Of a stretch of 31,018 bases of DNA, positions 7,310-14,706 are shown piece after piece. A program made the translations under genes and the position numbers. Origin of the DNA: DASZGI01 sp035938995 (GTDB lineage Bacteria; Actinomycetota; Actinomycetes; Streptomycetales; Catenulisporaceae); contig NZ_DASZGI010000090.1 in NCBI RefSeq assembly GCF_035938995.1, positions 1 to 31,018 on the forward strand, written 5' to 3'. Each line of letters opens with the position of its first letter. The stretch's first letter is position 1. Under the pieces are notes generated by a model. The model searched no databases and was not told where the DNA came from. It saw only the letters and a program-made list of their open reading frames with translations.

Positions 7310-8269
7310 ATGTTCGCCGTATACGCATCAGCCATCGACAAGGACGAGCCGCTCAAGGGACTGGAGACGGGCGAGCTGCCCGAGCCGGCCGCCCGCGAGG
7401 GCTGGACCACCGTCTCGGTACGCGCGGCTGCGCTCAACCACCACGACCTGTGGTCGCTCAAGGGCGTCGGCCTGCCCGAGGACCGGCTGCCGATGATCCT
7501 GGGCTGCGACGGTGCCGGCGTCGACGAGGACGGCAACGAGGTCGTCATCCACGCGGTGATCGGCGAGCGCGGCTTCGGGATCTCGGACCGCGAGCGGCCC
7601 ACGATTCTGACGGAGCGTTACCCCGGCACGTTCGCCGAGCGGGTCGCGGTGCCGCGGTGGAATCTGCTGCCGAAACCGGCTTCGCTCTCGTTCGAGGAGG
7701 CGGCCTGCCTGCCGACGGCGTGGCTGACGGCCTATCGGATGCTGTTCACCCGTTCGGGCCTGCGCCCCGGCGACACGGTCCTGATCCAGGGCGCGGGCGG
7801 CGGCGTGGCCACCGCGCTGATCGCGCTCGGCCGGGCGGCGGGCTTCCGGGTGTGGGCCACCTCGCGGTCCGAGGAGAAGCGGGTTCGCGCGCTGGAGCTC
7901 GGCGCGCACGCCGTCTACGAATCCGGGGCCCGGCTGCCGGAGCGGGCGGACGCGGTGATGGAGACCGTGGGCGCGGCGACGTGGGCGCACACGGTGGCCT
8001 CGGTGCGCGAGGAGGGCACGATCGTGATCTCCGGGGCGACGTCGGGGCCCAACCCGCCCGCCGCGCTGACCCGGGTCTTCTTCCACCAGCTGCGCATCGT
8101 CGGCTCCACGATGGGGTCCCGGGACGAGCTGGCGGCGCTGCTGAAGTTCTGCGACGTGGCCGGGGTGCGCCCAGTCGTCGACTCGGTGCGTCCGCTTGCC
8201 GAGGCCCCGGACGGATTCGCCCGGATGGCCGCCGGGGACCTCGTCGGCAAGATCGTCTTTACGCTGTAG
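7310..8269 (+). CDS. Zinc-type alcohol dehydrogenase-like (MDR) oxidoreductase
   Basis: 319 aa. Medium-chain dehydrogenase/reductase fold: an N-terminal GroES-like domain (LNHHDLWSLKGVG, MILGCDGAG) and a Rossmann domain with GAGGGVATALIALGRAAG for NAD(P)H. The four-cysteine structural zinc lobe of classical alcohol dehydrogenases is absent, as in the quinone-reductase or YogA-like branch. The substrate is unknown. The ATG at 7310 is preferred over the GTG at 7301 because of the -10-like TAGGGT and GGTGGAG just before it. The last codons lie in a 14-bp tandem duplication that also contains the stop of the convergent padR gene. Confidence 0.9.
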   Translation: MFAVYASAIDKDEPLKGLETGELPEPAAREGWTTVSVRAAALNHHDLWSLKGVGLPEDRLPMILGCDGAGVDEDGNEVVIHAVIGERGFGISDRERPTILTERYPGTFAERVAVPRWNLLPKPASLSFEEAACLPTAWLTAYRMLFTRSGLRPGDTVLIQGAGGGVATALIALGRAAGFRVWATSRSEEKRVRALELGAHAVYESGARLPERADAVMETVGAATWAHTVASVREEGTIVISGATSGPNPPAALTRVFFHQLRIVGSTMGSRDELAALLKFCDVAGVRPVVDSVRPLAEAPDGFARMAAGDLVGKIVFTL

Positions 8270-8288
8270 GAGTCACGCTGTAGGAGTT
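8261..8288. repeat. 14-bp tandem duplication spanning the MDR stop codon
   Basis: ACGCTGTAGGAGT is present at 8261-8273 and again at 8275-8287, in two adjacent 14-bp units differing only in the last base (C or T). The first copy supplies the MDR stop (TAG, 8267-8269). The end of the second copy begins the padR stop (TAA, 8287-8289 on the minus strand). Confidence 0.9.
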
Positions 8289-9294
8289 ATTCGGCCGGGT
8301 CGTCCGGCCGGGCGTCGCGCGGCGAGTCGAACAGGTCGCGCAGGTCGCGCAGGGTCTGGTCGATGATCCGGTACGCCTGGGCCAGGTCGTCCTCGGACAG
8401 CGGGCCGTGCCGTCGCGCGGCGTCCACCAACGGGGCGCCGTTGCGGCTTAGGTAGGTGAACAGGTCGCGCAGCTGGGGCCCGAAGACCTCCCAGTCCATC
8501 CCGCGCCGGCTGCCGGACTCACCACCGCTACCACTACCGCCCGAGCCGCCGAACCCCTCCTGGGGGCCGAAGAACGAGCCGGCCCACTGCTTCCACGGGG
8601 GCGGGCCGCTCTGCTCCCAGGCGCGGCGCTGCTCCTCCCACTGCTGCTCCCACTGTTCCTTCCACTGGTGCGCCCACTGGTCCTTCCAGGCGCGCTGCCA
8701 GTCCTTCCACTGGTCGGTCTGGCCCTTCATCTCCTGCTTCCACTCGCGCCACTGCTCCTGCTGGGCGCGCTTCCAGTCCCGCCACTGGTCGCGGGTCCAG
8801 TCGGCGGACTCCGGCGGCGGGCCGCCCGGGGCCAGGGGCGTGGGGGGAGTGAAGGGGAAGGAGGGGCCGCCGCGCCGCGACCCGCGCCCCTGGCGGGCCA
8901 TCTCCTGGGCCGCCTCGCGGGCCTGCGCCTCGAGTTCCTCGCGCACGGTGCGAGCGGACTCGCGCACCTCCTCGCGGATCCCCTCGGCCAGGTCGCGCAC
9001 CGAGTCACGGATCTCGCTCTCCAGGGCGTCCAGCTCGCCGGCCTTGGCCGCCAGCTCCGCCCGTCCCGCGTCGGTGATCCGGTAGACCTTGCGGCCGCCG
9101 TCCGTCTCGTGCCGGATCAAGCCCTCGGACTCGAGCCGGGCCAGCCGCGGGTAGACGGTGCCCGCGCTCGGCGCGTACAGCCCGGCGAAGCGCTCCCGCA
9201 GCTGCTGGATGATCTCGTAGCCGTGCCGGGGGCTCTCGTCCAGCAGTTTGAGCAGGTAGAGCCGGAGCCGGCCGTGGCCGAAGACCGGAGTCAT
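8287..9294 (-). CDS. PadR-family regulator with Trp-rich repeat region
   Basis: 335 aa, longer than typical PadR proteins (about 110-200 aa). Residues 1-85 are the PadR winged helix (LYLLKLLDESPRHGYEIIQQL, PSAGTVYPRLARLESEGLI, GRKVYRITDAGRAEL). Residues 86-135 form a charged helix or coiled coil. A Gly/Pro-rich linker (about 136-163) leads to residues 166-237, which contain 15 tryptophans, including one every fourth residue from W199 to W219. A Gly/Ser linker (about 248-262) and a helical tail (267-325) finish the protein. The ATG overlaps the DUF4097 stop (ATGA). It probably represses its own operon through the repeats at 10231-10273. Confidence 0.92.
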   Translation of the reverse strand: MTPVFGHGRLRLYLLKLLDESPRHGYEIIQQLRERFAGLYAPSAGTVYPRLARLESEGLIRHETDGGRKVYRITDAGRAELAAKAGELDALESEIRDSVRDLAEGIREEVRESARTVREELEAQAREAAQEMARQGRGSRRGGPSFPFTPPTPLAPGGPPPESADWTRDQWRDWKRAQQEQWREWKQEMKGQTDQWKDWQRAWKDQWAHQWKEQWEQQWEEQRRAWEQSGPPPWKQWAGSFFGPQEGFGGSGGSGSGGESGSRRGMDWEVFGPQLRDLFTYLSRNGAPLVDAARRHGPLSEDDLAQAYRIIDQTLRDLRDLFDSPRDARPDDPAE

Positions 9295-10202
9295 CGCGCG
9301 TCCTCGCTGTTCTCGCCGTTCTCGTCGGTTTTCGGGACCGCGTCGCGCACCTCGTCCGCGTCCGGGCGGCGGTCCTCGACGCCCAGGTCCCAGGGGTCAT
9401 CTTCGGGGCTACGGCGCAGCACGGTCACCGCGCCGGACACCGTCTTACCAGTCAGCCGGGCGGTACCGGAGCCCACGCGGCCGGAGAGCCGTTGCGCGCT
9501 GCGGTGGCCGGTCACCGCGACCTCGGGGAAGGCGCTGACGGCCCGTCCGTTGGAGGTGCCGATGTCGATGCTCACGTCCGGGTCGTGCGGCAGGCGGACG
9601 GTGACCGCGCCGGAGACGCACTGAAGGTTGACCGAGGTCGGCACCGGGTCGCCCAGGTCGGCTGTGATCGCTCCCGACACCGCCGACAGGTCGATCGCGC
9701 CGCCCGCCCCCGCGATGACGGTGATCGCGCCGGAGATCGCCTTGACCGCGAGGTCGCCGGTCACCTGGTCGGCGGTGATCGCGCCGGAGACGGTGGTGAC
9801 CCGGGCCGAGCCGTGCACCCCAGCGAGGGTCACCTCGCCGGACACGCCCTTCACGGTCACCCGCTCGTGGAAGTTGGAGATGACCACCGGGCCGGAGACC
9901 ACGCGCACGTCGACCAGCGCGTCCGGCGGCAGCGCGAGCGAGAGGTCGACCTCCAGGCGGCGGCCGCCGAGCAGGAAGCCGAAGAGCTGGGACTTGCTGT
10001 ACTCGCCGTGCCGGACCACCAGCTCCCCGTTGTCGAACTCGACGTTCAACGGCTGGCCGGTGACCTTGCTGACCTCGAGGGTCGCCGGGCCGTCGGTGCC
10101 GATGATGTTGACCCGGCCGGCCGCGGCGGTCAGCCGCAGCGAGCGCACCCCGTCGCCGATGGTGATCTGCTCGGGTTCCTCGATCTTCCAGGACTCTGGC
10201 AT
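9291..10202 (-). CDS. DUF4097-family beta-helix protein
   Basis: 303 aa. The central part is a run of short beta repeats built on [VI]SG-[AEP]-[VI]-[TV], seen at least seven times (VSGPVVI, VSGEVTL, VSGAITA, ISGAITV, VSGAITA, VSGAVTV and a last VSGAVTV), the pattern of DUF4097 right-handed beta-helix or adhesin-like domains. No signal peptide or membrane segment is seen. The C-terminal 45 residues are acidic and look disordered. The ATG has GGGGAGG 9 nt upstream. It is co-transcribed with padR (ATGA overlap), a pairing I know from other actinobacteria, where the function remains unclear. Confidence 0.9.
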   Translation of the reverse strand: MPESWKIEEPEQITIGDGVRSLRLTAAAGRVNIIGTDGPATLEVSKVTGQPLNVEFDNGELVVRHGEYSKSQLFGFLLGGRRLEVDLSLALPPDALVDVRVVSGPVVISNFHERVTVKGVSGEVTLAGVHGSARVTTVSGAITADQVTGDLAVKAISGAITVIAGAGGAIDLSAVSGAITADLGDPVPTSVNLQCVSGAVTVRLPHDPDVSIDIGTSNGRAVSAFPEVAVTGHRSAQRLSGRVGSGTARLTGKTVSGAVTVLRRSPEDDPWDLGVEDRRPDADEVRDAVPKTDENGENSEDAR

Positions 10203-10230
10203 GTTCGCGGTCCTCCCCGCTTACGAGTCG

Positions 10231-10283
10231 CGATGTATCGCGTCTGTCGAAATCCACGATATATCGCGTCTGTGGGAAGTCAA
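10231..10283 (-). promoter_or_regulatory. Promoter and twin operators of the DUF4097-padR operon
   Basis: Two direct repeats, CGATGTATCGCGTCTGT (10231-10247) and CGATATATCGCGTCTGT (10257-10273), differ at one base and start 26 bp apart. Each contains a palindromic core, perfect in the second (CGATATATCG). On the minus strand TTGACT (10278-10283) and TATCGT (10256-10261) form a -35/-10 pair with a 16-bp spacer, so the second operator covers the spacer and -10. This arrangement predicts repression, most likely by the PadR protein encoded in the operon. Confidence 0.75.
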
Positions 10284-10321
10284 GTCGGACACGCGACCTG
10301 CGGCCGGACCGGTCCGTCCGG

Positions 10322-10498
10322 TCACCCCTCCTCGTCGTCGAGCCGGGCCAGCCAGGTGGCCAGCCGCTCGATCGGCGTCTCGAACTCGGGGTTGAGGTCC
10401 ACGAACTCGCGCAGCCGCTCCGCCAGCCACGCGAGCGAGACCTCCTCCTCGCCGCGCCGCCGGTCCAGCTCCTCGATGCCGCGATCCGTGAAGTACAA
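10322..10498 (-). CDS. Small conserved actinobacterial protein (DUF6104-like)
   Basis: 58 aa from a TTG at 10498, reading YFTDRGIEELDRRRGEEEV, then WLAERLREFVDLNPEFE and a C-terminal IERLATWLARLDDEEG. I recall the same MYFTDRGIEEL protein in Streptomyces with the same length, which decides the start. An upstream TTG at 10531 sits in the U tract of the kgd terminator and is unlikely to be used. GAGGAG lies about 10 nt before the chosen TTG. The function is unknown. It is predicted to be helical and acidic. Confidence 0.78.
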   Translation of the reverse strand: MYFTDRGIEELDRRRGEEEVSLAWLAERLREFVDLNPEFETPIERLATWLARLDDEEG

Positions 10499-10529
10499 GG
10501 GTTCCGCGCTCCTCTTTAAGTTGAACGCC

Positions 10530-10570
10530 AAAAGGGCGCGGCCCCGTTCCCTAAGGTTCGGGGCCGCGCC
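10530..10570 (-). terminator. Intrinsic terminator of kgd
   Basis: GGCGCGGCCCCG (10535-10546) and CGGGGCCGCGCC (10559-10570) form a perfect 12-bp stem with a 12-nt loop. On the minus strand it is followed by C then TTTT (10530-10533), a classical intrinsic terminator, 11 nt past the kgd stop. Confidence 0.9.
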
Positions 10571-10581
10571 GTAAGCAGATG

Positions 10582-13500
10582 TCAGTCCGCGAAGGCTTCC
10601 TCAAGCACGCGGCGCTGCTCAACCTCGTGCCGCTTGGCCGAGCCGACCGCCGGAGACGACGACGCCGGGCGGGACACGCAGGTCAGCGGGCGCCCGCCGA
10701 GCTCGCCGGGCAGGTGCAGCGCCATGAACGGCCAGGCGCCCTGGTTCGCCGGCTCCTCCTGGACCCAGCGCAGCTCCGCTCCGGCCGGGTAGTGGGCGAT
10801 CTCGCGCAGCAGCTCTGCGGCGGGCAGCGGGTACAGCCGCTCGGCCCGGATGATGGCGGTGTCGGTGATGCCCTGCTTGTCCCGCCGCGCCACCAGGTCC
10901 CAGTAGACCTTGCCGGAGCAGATCAGGATCCGCCGCACGCCGCCCGCCTCGACCGCCGGGTCGCCGAGCAGCGGCTGGAACATGCCGCCGGTGAACTCCT
11001 CGATCCGGGAGGCCGCCGCCTTGAGCCGCAGCATCGACTTCGGCGTGAACACCACCATCGGCTTGTGCGCCGGGTTGTGCGCCTGCCAGCGCAGCAGGTG
11101 GAAGTACGACGAGGGCAGCGACGGCATCGCGACCGTCATGTTGTTCTGCGCGCACATCTGGAGGTAGCGCTCGATCCGGGCCGAGGAGTGGTCCGGGCCC
11201 TGGCCTTCGTAGCCGTGCGGCAGCAGCAGCACGACGCCGGAGTGCTGGCCCCACTTCTGCTCGCCGGAGGAGATGAACTCGTCCACGATGGTCTGCGCGC
11301 CGTTGCCGAAGTCGCCGAACTGAGCCTCCCACAGGACCAGCGCGCCCGGCCGGGCCACCGAGTATCCGTACTCGAAGCCCATCGCCGCGAACTCGGACAG
11401 CATCGAGTCGTACACCGAGTACGTCGCCTGGTTCTCGGACAGGTACGACAGCGGCGTGTACTCCTTGGCGGTGCGCCGGTCCATGATCACGTGGTGCCGC
11501 TGGACGAAGGTGCCGCGCCGGGAGTCCTGGCCGGTCAGCCGCACCGGCACGCCCTCCATGAGCAGCGAGCCGAACGCGAGGGTCTCACCCATCGCCCAGT
11601 CGATGGTGCCGTCGGTCACCATCTGCGCCCGGCGCTGGAGCTGCGGGATCACCCGCGGGTGCGCCTCGAAGCCCTCGGGCAGGTTGACGTGCACCTCAAC
11701 GATGCGCTTGACCACCTCGTCGCTGATCGCGGTGCCCACCGGCGCCGGGAACGGCACCCCCTCGTCCGTGTGCCCGTTCACGTTCGCCGCGGCCTGGACG
11801 CCGCCGTTGGCCGCCGGCGCGCTGTCCTTGGTCTCGGTGAACACCTGCTCCAGCTTGGCCTGGTAGTCCTTGAGCGCGGCCTCGGCCTCTTCCAGCGTGA
11901 TGTCGCCGCGCCCGATCAGCGCCTCGGTGTAGAGCTTGCGCACCGAGCGCTTGGCCTCGATCAGCTGGTACATCAGCGGCTGCGTCATCGACGGGTCGTC
12001 GCCCTCGTTGTGGCCGCGCCGCCGGTAGCAGACCATGTCGATCACGACGTCCTTGTTGAACGCCTGGCGGAACTCGAAGGCCAGCTGGGCGACCCGCACG
12101 CAGGCCTCCGGGTCGTCGCCGTTCACGTGGAAGATCGGCGCCTCGACCATGCGCGCCACGTCGGTCGCGTACACCGATGAGCGGGAGAAGACCGGCGAGG
12201 TGGTGAATCCGACCTGGTTGTTGATCACCAGGTGGATGGTGCCGCCGGTGCGGAAGCCGCGCAGCTGCGACATGTTCAGCGTCTCGGCTACCACGCCCTG
12301 GCCGGCGAACGCGGCATCGCCGTGCATCAGGATCGGCAGCACGGTGAAGGCGCTGCCGGCCTTGTTGACGATGTCCTGCTTGGCCCGCACGTAGCCCTCG
12401 AGGACCGGGTCCACCGCCTCCAGGTGCGACGGGTTGGCGGTCAGGGAGACCTTGATCTGCTGGCCGGACAGCGAGGTGAAGGTGCCCTCCGTGCCGAGGT
12501 GGTACTTCACGTCGCCGGAGCCGTGCATCGACTTCGGGTCCAGGTTGCCCTCGAACTCGTTGAACACCTTGGCGTACGGCTTGCCCACGATGTTCGTCAG
12601 CACGTTCAGCCGGCCGCGGTGCGGCATGCCGATCGCCGCCTCGTCGAGGCCCGCGTCGGCGGCGGCGGAGATGACCTGGTCCAGCAGCGGGATGGCCGCC
12701 TCGCCGCCCTCGAGCGAGAACCGCTTCTGGCCGACATACTTGACCTGCAGGAACGTCTCGAACGCCTCAGCCGCGTTCAGCCGGTTGAGGATGCGCAGCT
12801 GCTCCTCGCGACTGGGCTTGCCGTTGCCGTTCTCCACCTTCGCCTGGATCCAGCGCCGCTGCTCCGGGTCCTGGATGTGCATGTACTCGATGCCGACGGT
12901 GCGGCAGTACGAGTTGCGCAGCACGCCGAGGATGTCGCGCAGCTCCATCAGCGGCTTGCCGCCGAAGCCGCCGGTGGCGAACTCGCGCTCGAGGTCCCAC
13001 AGGGTCAGCCCGTGCGAGACGACGTCGAGGTCCGGGTGGCGGCGCTGCTTGTACTCCAGCGGGTCGGTGTCCGCCATCAGGTGGCCGCGGGTGCGGTAGG
13101 AGTCGATCAGCTCGATGACACGCGCGGTCTTGCTGATGTCGTTCTCGTGCGTGGCCGCGATGTCCTGGACCCAGCGCACCGGCTCGTACGGGATGCGCAG
13201 CGACTCGAAGACGTGGTCGTAGAACTCGTCGTCGCCGAGCAGCAGCTGGTGGATGGCGCGCAGGAACTCCCCGGACTGCGCGCCCTGGATGATCCGGTGG
13301 TCGTAGGTCGAGGTCAGGGTCATGACCTTGCTGACCGCCAGCCGGGCCAGCGTCTCGTCCGAGGCGCCCTGATACTCGGCCGGGTACTCCATCGCCCCGA
13401 CGCCGAGGATGGTGCCCTGACCCTTCATCAGCCGCGGCACGCTGTGCACGGTGCCGATACCGCCCGGGTTGGTCAGCGAGATCGTGGTGCCGGCGAAGTC

Positions 13501-14424
13501 GTCCGCGGTGAGCTTGTTCGTGCGGGCCTTGCGCACGATGTCCTCGTAGGCCTGCCAGAACTCGCGGAAGTCCATCAGCTCGGCGGCCTTGATCGACGGC
13601 ACCAGCAGCGAGCGCGAGCCGTCGGCCTTGGTGACGTCGATGGCCAGGCCCAGGTTGATGTGCTCCGGGGTGACCATCGCCGGCTTGCCGTCGACCTGGG
13701 TGTAGGAGGCGTTCATGGGCGGCATCGCCTTGACCGCCTGCACCATGGCGAAGCCGATGAGGTGGGTGAAGGAGACCTTGCCGCCGCGGGCCCGCTTGAG
13801 GAAGTTGTTGATGACGATGCGGTTGTCGATCAGCAGCTTGGCCGGCACGGCGCGCACCGAGGTCGCGGTCGGGACCTCGAGCGAGGTCTCCATGTTCGCC
13901 ACGACGCGGGCGGCCGGACCCTTGAGCACCGCGGTGTGCGAGCCGCCGCCGGACGGGGTCGATGCGGCCGGGGGCGCGGTGATCGCGGCGTCTCGGGGCA
14001 CCCCGCTGGCCGGGGCGACGGCGACCGGGGTGGGCTTGGCGGTGATCACACCGTTGCCGGCGCCGTCGGCGCCCGGGGCGGCGGGCTCGGCGACGGCGGG
14101 AGCGGGCGCAGTCGGGGCCGGCGCAGCAGTGGCGGGGGCGGGGGCATAAGCGGCCGCCGGGGCCGCGCTCGGCGCTTGTGCCGGCAGTGTCGAGGACGCG
14201 GTCGAGGTCGAAGTCTGCGAGGAGGAGCCGTCGCTCGGCTGGTAATCGGCGAAGAAGTCCCACCAGGCCTTGTCCACGGAGGCTGGGTCGCGCAGATACT
14301 GCTGGTAGATCTCGTCGACGAGCCACTCGTTGGGACCGAACTCGGCCGCGGTGTGCGGCCCGGAGGCGGGCGCCGCCTCGTCGGTCGGGCTCTGCGTTGA
14401 TGGTGGCGTGGACTGTGGCGACAC
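10582..14424 (-). CDS. kgd: Multifunctional 2-oxoglutarate dehydrogenase E2-E1 (Kgd/OdhA type)
   Basis: 1280 aa from a GTG. It catalyses the thiamine-diphosphate-dependent decarboxylation of 2-oxoglutarate and the succinyl transfer step of the TCA cycle. Residues 29-62 are the N-terminal E1 helix (FGPNEWLVDEIYQQYL, WWDFFADY). Residues 65-165 are an Ala/Pro linker. Residues about 166-400 are an acyltransferase (E2) catalytic domain ending in YDHRIIQG with catalytic His376. The rest is the E1 dehydrogenase, with the ThDP motif HGDAAFAGQGVVAETLNMS and the C-terminal transketolase-like domain. There is no lipoyl domain, as in mycobacterial Kgd and corynebacterial OdhA, which use the lipoyl domain of another subunit. 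GAGGG lies about 12 nt upstream. Confidence 0.96.
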   Translation of the reverse strand: MSPQSTPPSTQSPTDEAAPASGPHTAAEFGPNEWLVDEIYQQYLRDPASVDKAWWDFFADYQPSDGSSSQTSTSTASSTLPAQAPSAAPAAAYAPAPATAAPAPTAPAPAVAEPAAPGADGAGNGVITAKPTPVAVAPASGVPRDAAITAPPAASTPSGGGSHTAVLKGPAARVVANMETSLEVPTATSVRAVPAKLLIDNRIVINNFLKRARGGKVSFTHLIGFAMVQAVKAMPPMNASYTQVDGKPAMVTPEHINLGLAIDVTKADGSRSLLVPSIKAAELMDFREFWQAYEDIVRKARTNKLTADDFAGTTISLTNPGGIGTVHSVPRLMKGQGTILGVGAMEYPAEYQGASDETLARLAVSKVMTLTSTYDHRIIQGAQSGEFLRAIHQLLLGDDEFYDHVFESLRIPYEPVRWVQDIAATHENDISKTARVIELIDSYRTRGHLMADTDPLEYKQRRHPDLDVVSHGLTLWDLEREFATGGFGGKPLMELRDILGVLRNSYCRTVGIEYMHIQDPEQRRWIQAKVENGNGKPSREEQLRILNRLNAAEAFETFLQVKYVGQKRFSLEGGEAAIPLLDQVISAAADAGLDEAAIGMPHRGRLNVLTNIVGKPYAKVFNEFEGNLDPKSMHGSGDVKYHLGTEGTFTSLSGQQIKVSLTANPSHLEAVDPVLEGYVRAKQDIVNKAGSAFTVLPILMHGDAAFAGQGVVAETLNMSQLRGFRTGGTIHLVINNQVGFTTSPVFSRSSVYATDVARMVEAPIFHVNGDDPEACVRVAQLAFEFRQAFNKDVVIDMVCYRRRGHNEGDDPSMTQPLMYQLIEAKRSVRKLYTEALIGRGDITLEEAEAALKDYQAKLEQVFTETKDSAPAANGGVQAAANVNGHTDEGVPFPAPVGTAISDEVVKRIVEVHVNLPEGFEAHPRVIPQLQRRAQMVTDGTIDWAMGETLAFGSLLMEGVPVRLTGQDSRRGTFVQRHHVIMDRRTAKEYTPLSYLSENQATYSVYDSMLSEFAAMGFEYGYSVARPGALVLWEAQFGDFGNGAQTIVDEFISSGEQKWGQHSGVVLLLPHGYEGQGPDHSSARIERYLQMCAQNNMTVAMPSLPSSYFHLLRWQAHNPAHKPMVVFTPKSMLRLKAAASRIEEFTGGMFQPLLGDPAVEAGGVRRILICSGKVYWDLVARRDKQGITDTAIIRAERLYPLPAAELLREIAHYPAGAELRWVQEEPANQGAWPFMALHLPGELGGRPLTCVSRPASSSPAVGSAKRHEVEQRRVLEEAFAD

Positions 14425-14706
14425 GGCGGGTTCCGCCCTCTTCCGCTTTGTAGATCCGTGATCCCTGGGCTGCTGTCGGCAGCTCTCGAGCCGACGGCCG
14501 ATGCCCGGTTTTGGAGGGCCCGCTTTAGTCTGTCCGGCCCTGCGGGAACCCCCAGCGGGCAGCGGTCATTAAGATTACGCCTCTTTAAGCGCGGTTCCGA
14601 GTTGAGCGGTGTCAACAGCGACGAGTATCACACCGCTCACCAGGTTTACCACCCGAACTGAGGGGGTCCTGTAGCTCGGATTGACTAGGGCTTACGCGAA
14701 GTCGAA
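14425..14706. promoter_or_regulatory. Upstream region of kgd with inverted repeat over a TTGACA
   Basis: 282 bp between the histidine-kinase stop and the kgd start; no gene. TGAGCGGTGT (14603-14612) and ACACCGCTCA (14630-14639) form a perfect 10-bp inverted repeat with a 17-nt spacer. On the minus strand TTGACA (14610-14615) overlaps the left arm and is a perfect -35 hexamer, but no -10 lies at standard spacing. TAATCT, at about 14572-14577 on the minus strand, is a better -10 but has no -35 partner. The promoter is therefore unresolved; the inverted repeat is a candidate operator. Confidence 0.45.

Noticed and set aside
10579..12180. 533-residue open frame opposite the C-terminal half of kgd
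   Set aside because: Also an antisense shadow with a biased composition and no motif.
12232..14400. 722-residue open frame on the plus strand opposite kgd
   Set aside because: Antisense shadow caused by the strong G/C third-position bias of kgd. Its translation is Arg/Val/Asp/His-rich with no domain, and kgd itself matches a known enzyme over its whole length.
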